This document shows, piece by piece, positions 1 to 7,519 of a stretch of 64,000 nucleotides of DNA (the first letter of the stretch is position 1; the number at the start of each line of letters is the position of its first letter). Source of the DNA: Deltaproteobacteria bacterium (lineage in GTDB: Bacteria > Myxococcota_A > Polyangia > JAAYKL01); the NCBI GenBank assembly GCA_016936575.1, contig JAFGXQ010000208.1, forward strand, positions 1 through 64,000. The letters run 5' to 3'. Position numbers and translations under genes: made by a program. The notes below the pieces were generated by a model. It saw only the letters and a program-made list of their open reading frames with translations. It searched no databases and was not told where the DNA came from.

Positions 1-23
1 CCGATACCGATACCGATACCGAT
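1..23 (+). repeat. GATACC hexanucleotide tandem repeat encoding an Asp-Thr linker
   Basis: Nearly four copies of a 6-bp unit (CCGATA/GATACC) open the window. In the frame of the downstream endoglucanase they read Asp-Thr-Asp-Thr. Such D/T-rich linkers often tether exported domains in Myxococcota-type bacteria. The repeat probably continues to the left of the window. Confidence 0.8.
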
Positions 24-671
24 GTGGTGATTGATCCCATTCCCGGCGGTCAGGGCACCAGCGGTACTACTACAAGATACTGGGACTGTTGTGTACCGCA
101 CTGCGCATGGGGACGAACCAACATTCACATTTGTGATGTAAATGACGATTATTTCACCGGCGATACATATACCAGCTCTTGTGATTCCAGCACGCTGCAG
201 AGCAACGATGCATTCCAGTGTTCCTCAATGGCCCCCTGGCAGGTGGGCGCCAACGCATCGTACGGGTTCGCCGCGTTCAACTCCGGAAACTGCGGTGATT
301 GCTACCAGCTGGATTTCCAGGGGTCGCTCGCCGGCAAATCAATGATTGTTCAGGTTGTGAATATCGGGGATATCGGCGCCAACCATTTTGACCTGCTCAT
401 TCCCGGAGGCGGCCTGGGGTATATGACAAACGGCTGCCCCAAACAGTTTCCCGGGGTGAACTGGGGTACCCAGTACGGTGGCTGGGCATTGGATTGCGGG
501 TACGATGCGAGCTGCACAGCGCAGAAATGCAACGATGCGTTTAGCGGCGCTCCCGACATGCTCGCCGGTTGCCTCTGGTACACCCAATGGCTCCAGACCG
601 CGGACAACCCCTCCGTGGTTTACAAACAGGTCTCCTGCCCCGCCGCCATCGGCGTTCACTCAGGAATCTAG
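3..671 (+). CDS. Glycoside hydrolase family 45 endoglucanase, C-terminal part (5' truncated by window)
   Basis: Secreted inverting beta-1,4-endoglucanase. The open frame enters from the left edge through an Asp-Thr linker. The catalytic domain then carries the family signature TTRYWDCC, where the Asp after Tyr-Trp is one catalytic carboxylate, and later the block HFDLLIPGGG with the second catalytic Asp. Many paired cysteines and the ending NPSVVYKQVSCP match subfamily A enzymes such as Humicola EGV. The domain looks complete; the signal peptide or lipobox and any other modules lie outside the window. Most known GH45 enzymes are eukaryotic and bacterial examples are few, so transfer is a fair inference. 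It converges on transketolase with 27 bp between the stops. The GTG codons at 24 and 27 are internal, not starts. Confidence 0.9.
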   Translation, partial: DTDTDTDVVIDPIPGGQGTSGTTTRYWDCCVPHCAWGRTNIHICDVNDDYFTGDTYTSSCDSSTLQSNDAFQCSSMAPWQVGANASYGFAAFNSGNCGDCYQLDFQGSLAGKSMIVQVVNIGDIGANHFDLLIPGGGLGYMTNGCPKQFPGVNWGTQYGGWALDCGYDASCTAQKCNDAFSGAPDMLAGCLWYTQWLQTADNPSVVYKQVSCPAAIGVHSGI

Positions 672-698
672 CTTTCGCTGCCGGTTCCCCTCCTGAAA

Positions 699-2765
699 CT
701 ATTTTTTATTTTTCTGCTGAAGCACTGATTTGGCTGTATTCACAACGTTCTCTTTGGTGAACCCGTATTTATCTTGCAACGCCTTGATAGGTGCGGACGC
801 TCCGAATGTTTTCATGCCAAGCACCGCGTCGGCATTTTCCACCGTACAGCTCCATCCCAGAGTGGACCCCTCCTCAACCACAATTCGCGCTTTGGCGTTG
901 AAACTCAGCACATCCCGCCGATACGCTTCGTCCTGCTGTTCGAAGATTTCCCAAGACGGCATGCTCACAATTCGAACCTTGTGTCCCTGTGCCTCAAGTT
1001 CCGATGTTGCGTCAATACACAGCCCCACCTCACTACCGGTGGCGAAAAAACACACGTCTGGTGATTCATGTTCCGCACCGTACAAAACGTACGCGCCTCT
1101 GGCAACCCCGGAGGCAGCCGCATATTTTGTGCGATCCAGGGTGGGCAGCGCCTGTCTTGAAAGTACCAACGCCACCGGCTCATGGCGCAGGTTCGCAATA
1201 AATTTCCACGCCTCCACAATTTCATTCGCGTCTGCGGGACGCATGGTAATCAATCCGGGAATGGCCCGCAGAGACGCCAGATGTTCGATGGGTTGATGGG
1301 TCGGGCCGTCTTCTCCAATACTGATTGAGTCATGGGTGAAAATATGCACAACCGGAATCTCCATCAGTGCGCTCAGCCGAATCGCCGGTCTCGCATAGTC
1401 GCTGAACACCATGAAGCCGGACCCGTATGGCCGTACTTTGCAGAGTGACATACCGTTCAGAATCGATGCCATCGCATGCTCGCGTACACCGAAGTGAATA
1501 TTTTTTCCGGCATAATTCGCTGCCGAATAATCCCCGGCCCCAGAACCGACCAGACGAGTATTGGTGGACGGCGCCAGATCTGCGGAACCGCCAATCAACC
1601 ACGGAATAGTTTGAGCCAATTCATTGAGCACTTTGCCCGACGCGGAACGCCCGGGAACGCCTTTGGCATCCGGCGGAAATGTTGACAGTTTTGCATCCCA
1701 ACCGGCCGGCAATTGCCGATGCTGCATCTGATACAGCTGCTCTGCCAGTTCCGGATATCTATCTTTGTACTTGTCGAACATGGTCATCCACGCGTCGCGA
1801 AGGTCGCGCCCACGATTTCCGATTCCGTTTTTAAAGTGATCGTACACGGCATCCGGTACGTAAAACTGTTTATCAGTCGGCCATCCGTACGCCTCTTTGG
1901 TCAACCGAATTTCTTCCTCACCGAGGGGCGCGCCATGAGCGCCGCTGGTATCCTGCATATGGGGAGAACCATATGCGATATGGCTGTCAACAATGATTAA
2001 TGTGGGCCGGTCAGTGGTCGCTTCAAACGTCTGAAACGCGCGACGAAGCATCTCCAAATCATTTGCATCCCCCACGCGGGTAACGTTCCAACCGTAGCTG
2101 ATAAACCGGGTGGCCACGTCTTCACTAAACGCCAAATCGGTTTTTCCTTCAATTGTGATTCGATTGTTGTCATAAATCACACAAAGATTGGCGAGCCGCA
2201 GGTGCCCCGCCAGCGATGCCGCCTCCGAGCTGACCCCTTCCATCATGCAGCCGTCTCCGGCCAGCGCGTACACGTTGAAATCGAACATTGAAAAATCGGG
2301 CTTGTTGAACGTCGCCCCCATCCATTTTCCGGCCATGGCCATTCCCACGCTTGTGGCAACGCCCTGCCCCAACGGTCCGGTGGTGGTTTCCACGCCCGAT
2401 GTCCACCGATACTCGGGATGTCCCGGACATCGGCTGTCAAGCTGACGAAACTTCTTAATATCCTCAAGAGCCACCGAGGGCTGCCCCGTTGTCTCGTACT
2501 TCGGATTAACCGCCTTCACGCGTGTGAGATGAATCAGTGAGTATAGCAACATCGAGGCGTGTCCAATCGATAAAACAAACCGATCGCGATTGGGCCAAAT
2601 GGGGTCGTCGGGATCAAACCGCAAAAATTCCTGCCACAAACTGTACGCCACAGGCGCCATCGCCATCGGCGTGCCGGGGTGTCCCGAATTGGCAGCTTGA
2701 ACAGCGTCCATCGACAATGTTCTAATCGTGTCTACACATTTCTGTTCTATCGACTCATTACTCAT
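699..2765 (-). CDS. tkt: Transketolase
   Basis: Thiamine-diphosphate enzyme of the non-oxidative pentose phosphate pathway that moves two-carbon ketol units between sugar phosphates. At 688 residues it has the family's full length. Visible motifs are SGHPGTPM near the N-terminus, the ThDP/metal motif GDGCMMEG near residue 169 with its Asn partner in IYDNN, and EDGPTHQPIEHLASLRA in the pyrimidine-binding domain. The frame is open to 2828, but the ATG at 2765 is preceded at good spacing by AGGAGG and begins with the usual SNESIEQK-type N-terminus, so I use it. It is divergent from methylmalonyl-CoA epimerase with a shared 169-bp intergenic region. Confidence 0.97.
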   Translation of the reverse strand: MSNESIEQKCVDTIRTLSMDAVQAANSGHPGTPMAMAPVAYSLWQEFLRFDPDDPIWPNRDRFVLSIGHASMLLYSLIHLTRVKAVNPKYETTGQPSVALEDIKKFRQLDSRCPGHPEYRWTSGVETTTGPLGQGVATSVGMAMAGKWMGATFNKPDFSMFDFNVYALAGDGCMMEGVSSEAASLAGHLRLANLCVIYDNNRITIEGKTDLAFSEDVATRFISYGWNVTRVGDANDLEMLRRAFQTFEATTDRPTLIIVDSHIAYGSPHMQDTSGAHGAPLGEEEIRLTKEAYGWPTDKQFYVPDAVYDHFKNGIGNRGRDLRDAWMTMFDKYKDRYPELAEQLYQMQHRQLPAGWDAKLSTFPPDAKGVPGRSASGKVLNELAQTIPWLIGGSADLAPSTNTRLVGSGAGDYSAANYAGKNIHFGVREHAMASILNGMSLCKVRPYGSGFMVFSDYARPAIRLSALMEIPVVHIFTHDSISIGEDGPTHQPIEHLASLRAIPGLITMRPADANEIVEAWKFIANLRHEPVALVLSRQALPTLDRTKYAAASGVARGAYVLYGAEHESPDVCFFATGSEVGLCIDATSELEAQGHKVRIVSMPSWEIFEQQDEAYRRDVLSFNAKARIVVEEGSTLGWSCTVENADAVLGMKTFGASAPIKALQDKYGFTKENVVNTAKSVLQQKNKK

Positions 2766-2934
2766 ATACGATCTTTCCTCCTGTTTGGTTTTCAGCATAA
2801 CCATAATCACGAATCCATCGCGCGCCACTGTTTACGATTCGGGCGCAATCAATCCAAAAAACCGAAGCAACAAAAGATGGTCATTCCACCTCAAATCAAG
2901 TAGGCTTTCCGCCGCTTGAGAAAGGAATAATATT

Positions 2935-3366
2935 ATGAGTGTAAAGAAAATCAGCCATGTCGGCGTCGCGGTACCCAATATTGAAGAATATATTAAAGTA
3001 TTCAGCGACACCCTCGGAATGAACTTTCAGGGAGTTGAAGAAGTGGCCGAGCAGAAAGTGAAAGTGGCATTTCTGCAGGTCGGAGAATCCAGAATTGAAT
3101 TGCTCGAACCCACCAGTGAAGACAGTCCGGTGCACAAATATTTGAACAGTAACGACAATAAACCGAAGTTTCACCACATCGCTTTCGAAGTGGATGACCT
3201 GCAGGAAGCGCTCGATAGAGCGAAAGCAGACGGCCTGAAACTCATTGACGAGACGCCGCGCAGGGGAGCCGGCGGAGCGCAAATCGCGTTTCTTCACCCC
3301 AAATCCACTGCGGGTGTGCTCACCGAGTTGTGCAGTCATACCCACGACGAACAATTACACAAATAA
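2935..3366 (+). CDS. mce: Methylmalonyl-CoA epimerase
   Basis: Vicinal-oxygen-chelate (glyoxalase-fold) enzyme that interconverts R- and S-methylmalonyl-CoA, linking propionyl-CoA to succinyl-CoA. The 143-residue protein has the usual size and two VOC half-repeats. Likely metal ligands are H8 in the ISHVGVAV opening, a His of HHIAFEV (residues 80-81) and E131 in the TELC block. AAAGGA lies 8-9 nt before the ATG. No mutase or carboxylase genes are nearby, so the partner enzymes must be encoded elsewhere. Confidence 0.93.
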   Translation: MSVKKISHVGVAVPNIEEYIKVFSDTLGMNFQGVEEVAEQKVKVAFLQVGESRIELLEPTSEDSPVHKYLNSNDNKPKFHHIAFEVDDLQEALDRAKADGLKLIDETPRRGAGGAQIAFLHPKSTAGVLTELCSHTHDEQLHK

Positions 3367-3510
3367 TAGACTCAAGTATTTAAAAAGCAGACTTCAGTTT
3401 TTGTTTTTCCTCTCATTTGGCCCTCAATCGCGCCGTTCATCCGAACAAAGACCACGCCAAATATCTAATTATACACATTTTTTCATCTGAACAGGTGTTC
3501 GTTCCTCTTT

Positions 3511-3526
3511 TTGGCACTCCGCTTGC
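3511..3526 (+). promoter_or_regulatory. Sigma-54 (RpoN) type -24/-12 promoter
   Basis: TTGGCAC-N5-TTGC with GG at 3513-3514 and GC at 3525-3526 exactly 10 bp apart matches the RpoN consensus very closely. Transcription would start about 12 bp downstream, some 40 bp before the ECF sigma factor start at 3579. A bacterial enhancer-binding protein would be needed; none is encoded in this window. Confidence 0.7.
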
Positions 3527-3578
3527 TTTATCAGCAATCAACAACCACTTAGCAAAAAGCAAAGAAAGCGAGCACCCA

Positions 3579-4151
3579 ATGACGCAATTAATCAATCAGA
3601 CCAACCCAAGCAATGATTTTGAACAGCAACTGGAAGCACAGCACACCAATCTGTTGAAACTGGCTGTATCTTTAACCCATGATGCATCGAGAGCGGAAGA
3701 CCTACTGCAGGACACCATGCTGCTGGCGTTGAAATTCCGAGCCAACTACCAGGACGGCACCAACATTCGCGCCTGGTTGTCTCGAATCATGAAAAATCGG
3801 TACATCTCCATCGTTCGCAGACTGCGCCTGGAAGAAAAAACCATGGAAGAAGAAGGCAGGTACGCCCTGCGCAACTGGTCGCTCGGAGAAATGGGTCTGC
3901 GTACCACTCACCGGGACGGAAACGTATACACAGATGAAGGTTTTGGAGACACCGTAGCTGCCGCCATCAGCGAACTGAAACCCGAGTATCGCCAGGTGGT
4001 CATACTTTGCGATGTGGACGGTATGTCTTACGCGGAGGCGGCCGGCGAGCTCACCTGCCCGGTTGGAACCATCATGTCCAGACTGCACCGCGGCCGGCGG
4101 GCACTGCGCACCCGTCTTGTTTCCCGTCGCCAACTGGAAGCTGCCGCATGA
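3579..4151 (+). CDS. ECF-type RNA polymerase sigma factor
   Basis: Alternative sigma factor of 190 residues. Region 2 (about residues 20-90) contains the DASRAEDLLQDTMLLAL core-binding helix and the -10 recognition stretch IRAWLSRIMKNRYIS. Region 4 (about residues 125-180) contains LKPEYRQVVILCDVDGMSYAEAA and a helix-turn-helix ending in GTIMSRLHRGRRALR. The frame opens at 3417, but the ATG at 3579 fits the domain boundary and follows the sigma-54 type promoter. No anti-sigma gene adjoins it; yebC follows after 239 bp. Its last codons (LEAAA, stop) lie inside a repeat that recurs after yebC, so the C-terminus may have been reshaped by that repeat. Confidence 0.9.
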   Translation: MTQLINQTNPSNDFEQQLEAQHTNLLKLAVSLTHDASRAEDLLQDTMLLALKFRANYQDGTNIRAWLSRIMKNRYISIVRRLRLEEKTMEEEGRYALRNWSLGEMGLRTTHRDGNVYTDEGFGDTVAAAISELKPEYRQVVILCDVDGMSYAEAAGELTCPVGTIMSRLHRGRRALRTRLVSRRQLEAAA

Positions 4152-4243
4152 CCCCGCGCCCGGCGTCGGTACCCTTTCCCACCGAACAAGTTATTCGTCA
4201 AGGCTCCCCTCATTCATACTATCAATACGGAGTTCCGGAAATA
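4135..4243 (+). repeat. Imperfect direct repeat, copy A
   Basis: Begins with 24 bases (4135-4158) identical to 5149-5172, then a diverged middle, then a second similar block ending TTCCGGAAATA, which corresponds to CTCCCGGAATA in copy B. It covers the last codons of the ECF sigma gene and part of the gap before yebC. No inverted ends or open reading frame suggest a known element. The remaining gap to 4390 holds only the yebC leader with an AGAGGAAAC ribosome-binding site. Confidence 0.65.
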
Positions 4244-4390
4244 CCACCTGCACCGACCGCATCGACACCGAGTTCCCCTCCTTCTCACCCAATTTTTATC
4301 CTTTTCTAACCCGCCTCTAATGACGTATATTCACGCCCGTAAACTCACCACGAAACCGTATAATAAAAATGCGCAAAGAAAGAGGAAACA

Positions 4391-5101
4391 ATGGGTAGAG
4401 CATTTGAATTTCGCAAGAACGCGAAACTGAAACGATGGGGAAAGATGTCCCGCGTTTTCCCGAAACTCGGTAAGGCCATCACTATCGCAGCCAAGCAGGG
4501 CGGCGGAGATCCGGATATGAACGCCAAACTCCGCACCGCAATTGCCAACGCAAAAGCGGAGAACATGCCCAAAGACAATATCGACCGTGCCATCAAAAAG
4601 GCGCTTGGCAAAGACGCTGTCAGCTTCACTGAAATTATCTACGAAGGAAAAGGTCCTCACGGCGTCCAGGTGGTGGTCGAGTGCGCCACCGATAACAACA
4701 CGCGAACCGTGGCGAACGTGAAAACCTATTTCAATAAAGCAGGCGGTCAGATTCTCACCAGCGGTTCGCTCGACTTTATGTTTGATAAAAAATCGGTGTT
4801 CATTTTTCCTGTTCCCGAAGGCAAAGATCTCGAAGAGCTTGAACTCGAGCTGATCGATGTGGGTCTCGAGGAACTCGAAGAGGACGAAGGAGAAATCACC
4901 GTTCTGGGCGGATGGGACGATTTCGGCGCTCTCGACGCGGCGCTTCAAGGCATGGGTATCGAAGTCACAAAGGCGGTTCGCCAGCGTTTTGCCAACCAGC
5001 CACAGGAGTTTTCAGAAGAGCAGATGGTGGACATCGAAAAACTACTCGACAAACTCGATGAAGACGAAGATGTGCAGGAAGTGTTCACCAACATTGCGTA
5101 A
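4391..5101 (+). CDS. yebC: YebC/PmpR (TACO1) family protein
   Basis: Conserved 236-residue protein of the YebC/TACO1 family. Members have been described as transcriptional regulators and as translation factors that help ribosomes through difficult stretches such as prolines. It shows the typical N-terminus (GRAFEFRKNAK, then KLGKAITIAAKQGG), the MPKDNIDRAIKKA motif, and the acidic C-terminal domain ending in EDVQEVFTNIA. Family members are often next to ruvC; that is not so here. Its gene is bracketed by the two copies of the ~100 bp direct repeat. The ATG follows AGAGGAAAC. Confidence 0.93.
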   Translation: MGRAFEFRKNAKLKRWGKMSRVFPKLGKAITIAAKQGGGDPDMNAKLRTAIANAKAENMPKDNIDRAIKKALGKDAVSFTEIIYEGKGPHGVQVVVECATDNNTRTVANVKTYFNKAGGQILTSGSLDFMFDKKSVFIFPVPEGKDLEELELELIDVGLEELEEDEGEITVLGGWDDFGALDAALQGMGIEVTKAVRQRFANQPQEFSEEQMVDIEKLLDKLDEDEDVQEVFTNIA

Positions 5102-5148
5102 CGTTTACAGAATAGGAACGGAGCGAAAGAGAAGAAAGAAAGCATGTT

Positions 5149-5246
5149 TGGAAGCTGCCGCATGACCCCGCGTTCAGCGCCCATGCCCCGCCGGTAGACA
5201 CGTATTGCTTCAGAATGTTCCATCATTCATGCTGTCAGAACGGCGC
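5149..5246 (+). repeat. Imperfect direct repeat, copy B
   Basis: Second copy of the repeat at 4135-4243. The first 24 bases are identical, and the terminal ~34 bases are similar with about a quarter of positions changed and a 1-bp gap. It sits after yebC and runs into the last four codons and stop of the convergent diguanylate cyclase. Read on the minus strand, copy A still encodes ISGTPY-stop against IPGAPF-stop here, so copy A may be a relic of a cyclase gene end. Confidence 0.65.
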
Positions 5247-6590
5247 TCCCGGAATAGATGTTCGCGTCGTACCATCGGGTTGTTCTGTGCTGACGGCCAC
5301 ACAATTTCGACCGTTTTCCTTAGCCTCATACAATGCGTTGTCCGCGCGAGTGATCAGATTCCGCAACGAACCACCCGACAGCGCGGCAACACCGAAGCTG
5401 CAGGTGATACACTCATCTGATTCAGCCAAGGCTTTTCGAAGCTTCTCAGCCAGTCGCCACCCATCTTCAATTTGGGTTCCTTCGCAGAAAAACAGAAATT
5501 CTTCCCCGCCCCAGCGGCACAACACATCTGTGCTGCGCATGTTGCGCGAAAAAAAATCAGATACGTACTTCAGAATGCGATCCCCCTCATCATGACCGAG
5601 GGTGTCGGTTATCTGCTTGAAGTGATCAATATCCGCCATGATGGCGGTCAGGCCGAGTCCATTCTGTTTGACATTCTCGATAATGGTGTACAACCGATTG
5701 CGAAGGCCGAAACGATTCAGCAGACCGGTCAATTCGTCTTTTGTGGCCTGCTCTTTCAACTCCTCGGCTTGAATCGCTAGAATATTGTTGAGTTTCAGCA
5801 ACTCTTCCTCTCGCATCACCTTCTGCTTCAACGCCTGCTGCAGAACCACCAGTTTCCCCACGACAAACAACAGCAGCACCACCATCCACATTACTAAAAG
5901 CAATTTGAAAAAAGCCGCTTCCGGAATCCATTTCCCTTCAAAGCGAATCTGCTTCAACGTCACCACCCCCTTTCCCAACGGCGGCGTTTCCGGAGTCAGA
6001 ATTTGTATCCAGTACACATTGGAAACATCCATATGCGTATGTTCGAGTGGTATCCGGCGTTGACCAATCCACCAACTGGCCACGTGAAAATATTTCCAGG
6101 GAAGTGTTACCGGGTGACGAATATCAGAAGTGGGCAAATGGACCTCGTTGTACTTCATGCTCATTGAATCATCGAGGGACGCATAGTCGGGGTGAAAATT
6201 GCGTATCTGAAGACGAACCCGCCTCGACATCGAATCTTCAGCGCCTACCTGAATAATCACATCCTCGTACTTGGTCAAATCCAGCCCCTTGCCATTTCTG
6301 TTCACGTCAAGCTGAAGCATTCCGAAGGGGTACGGATGTCCGTCCCTCAACTCATAGTCCACCTGCCAGTAATCCCGGGTAGTTTTCAATTCCGCAACGG
6401 AATTGCCGCCATCCCGACGATCGGAAACCGCAGTGACCGTTATCCCGTCACAGTTCCGAGGAGAAATAACCAGGGTTCGCTTTCCGGAGAAAAAATACAG
6501 CACCCACAACAGCACGGTGATTGCCAACAACCCCAGAATGATGAACTCCGCACGAACGCCTCTAATGTGATTAAACAAGGACGTGGTCAT
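5235..6590 (-). CDS. Membrane-bound diguanylate cyclase (GGDEF)
   Basis: Makes c-di-GMP from two GTP. The 451-residue protein has a first transmembrane helix (about residues 13-34), a periplasmic beta-rich domain of ~190 residues resembling carbohydrate-binding folds, a second helix (AFFKLLLVMWMVVLLLFVVG), a short coiled coil and a GGDEF domain. The active-site loop is GGEEF near residue 360, and RSTD five residues upstream is an intact inhibitory I-site, so product feedback is likely. ATG 6590 has GGAAGAA at good spacing; two upstream Met codons extend the frame to 6689 but fit less well. The periplasmic domain suggests ligand-controlled activity, but no ligand can be named. Confidence 0.9.
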   Translation of the reverse strand: MTTSLFNHIRGVRAEFIILGLLAITVLLWVLYFFSGKRTLVISPRNCDGITVTAVSDRRDGGNSVAELKTTRDYWQVDYELRDGHPYPFGMLQLDVNRNGKGLDLTKYEDVIIQVGAEDSMSRRVRLQIRNFHPDYASLDDSMSMKYNEVHLPTSDIRHPVTLPWKYFHVASWWIGQRRIPLEHTHMDVSNVYWIQILTPETPPLGKGVVTLKQIRFEGKWIPEAAFFKLLLVMWMVVLLLFVVGKLVVLQQALKQKVMREEELLKLNNILAIQAEELKEQATKDELTGLLNRFGLRNRLYTIIENVKQNGLGLTAIMADIDHFKQITDTLGHDEGDRILKYVSDFFSRNMRSTDVLCRWGGEEFLFFCEGTQIEDGWRLAEKLRKALAESDECITCSFGVAALSGGSLRNLITRADNALYEAKENGRNCVAVSTEQPDGTTRTSIPGAPF

Positions 6591-6797
6591 AATCATTTCT
6601 TCCGGGTAAGCCGGCCACACATAGAGTACAAAACGTCTCGCGGGGCAAAAGGTTAAGTACGATACTGTATATAGACCAGCCCCCTTCACCTTGCCGATTC
6701 CTACTCAAAACCTATTCAAAATCAACACCGCTGTGAACTCAGTTCATTTTTTTACTCTTTAATTTCAGCGGTTTATGAAAATAAAGGGTAAATCTAT

Positions 6798-6825
6798 TTG
6801 ACTAACTTTTGAGGAGATTTAAACT
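6798..6825 (+). promoter_or_regulatory. Candidate sigma-70 promoter for the START/FAD operon
   Basis: TTGACT (6798-6803), 16-bp spacer, TAAACT (6820-6825), about 60 bp before the START-protein ATG. Only four of six -10 bases match consensus, so this is tentative. The rest of the 295-bp gap between the divergent cyclase and this gene is AT-rich, and I see no RNA gene in it. Confidence 0.35.
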
Positions 6826-6885
6826 GTTCAATGCAGCAAGAAAGCTGGTCAAAGAGGTACCGGCTTGGCACCATAGGAGGGTCAA

Positions 6886-7488
6886 ATGCTCAACTCAACA
6901 TTCATTACCGTTTGTGCCGCAGCCACACTGATGCTGGTTTCAGATGTAAATGCTCGGGAAAGCTGGGAAAAACACGGCGTCGAAAACGGCATTGTCGTAT
7001 TCACGGCAACTGAAGCCGGCAGTAACGTACCCAGTGTGAAAGCGGTCGCAGTGGTGAATGCTCCCACTGAAGAAGTTTGGCAGTACATCACTGAATCGAT
7101 GCAAGTGGATGGGTTAAAAATGCGACGCAACCTGGGCAGTTGCGGAGATGGTTGTGATTATGTGTATGTACGCATGGGCAACTGGATGATCACCGACCGA
7201 CATTATGTGGCGAAGGTGAAATGGACCAGGGAGTTGGTAGACGGCTACCCGAAATATGTTCGCGTCTGGAATAAAACCGCAGATAAAAAACCGCTCGGCG
7301 GAAATGCCATCGTCGTTAGCAGCGTTCGCGGCAGTTGGACACTTGAGCCCATTCAGAACGGCAAAAAAACACGCATCACCTACATCAATCATTTGGATTT
7401 GGGCGGAAATGTGCCTCCGTCAATTTTCTCCAAGGGATTTGTCAGCAATGCGTACGACATAATCAAAGCCATCAAGAAGAACGCCTGA
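6886..7488 (+). CDS. Secreted START-domain (lipid-binding) protein
   Basis: 200-residue protein with a signal-like N-terminus (about residues 1-23, cleavage near VNA-RE) and a START/SRPBCC-type fold. Features are the SVKAVAVVNAPTEEVWQYITES opening, the MGNWMITDRHYV strand, and the C-terminal amphipathic helix after THL-type hydrophobic strands. The family binds sterols, phospholipids or other hydrophobic ligands; the ligand here is unknown. AGGAGG precedes the ATG. The gene lies 31 bp before a retinol-saturase-like/FNR fusion, so it may carry a substrate or product of that oxidoreductase (inference). Confidence 0.75.
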   Translation: MLNSTFITVCAAATLMLVSDVNARESWEKHGVENGIVVFTATEAGSNVPSVKAVAVVNAPTEEVWQYITESMQVDGLKMRRNLGSCGDGCDYVYVRMGNWMITDRHYVAKVKWTRELVDGYPKYVRVWNKTADKKPLGGNAIVVSSVRGSWTLEPIQNGKKTRITYINHLDLGGNVPPSIFSKGFVSNAYDIIKAIKKNA

Positions 7489-7519
7489 CCGGTACAACGC
7501 AGACGAAACGGAGAAACCA

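Noticed and set aside
4331-4948. 205-codon minus-strand open frame opposite yebC
   Set aside because: Lies wholly antisense to a conserved gene and has no domain features; long shadows are expected from acidic coding sequence.
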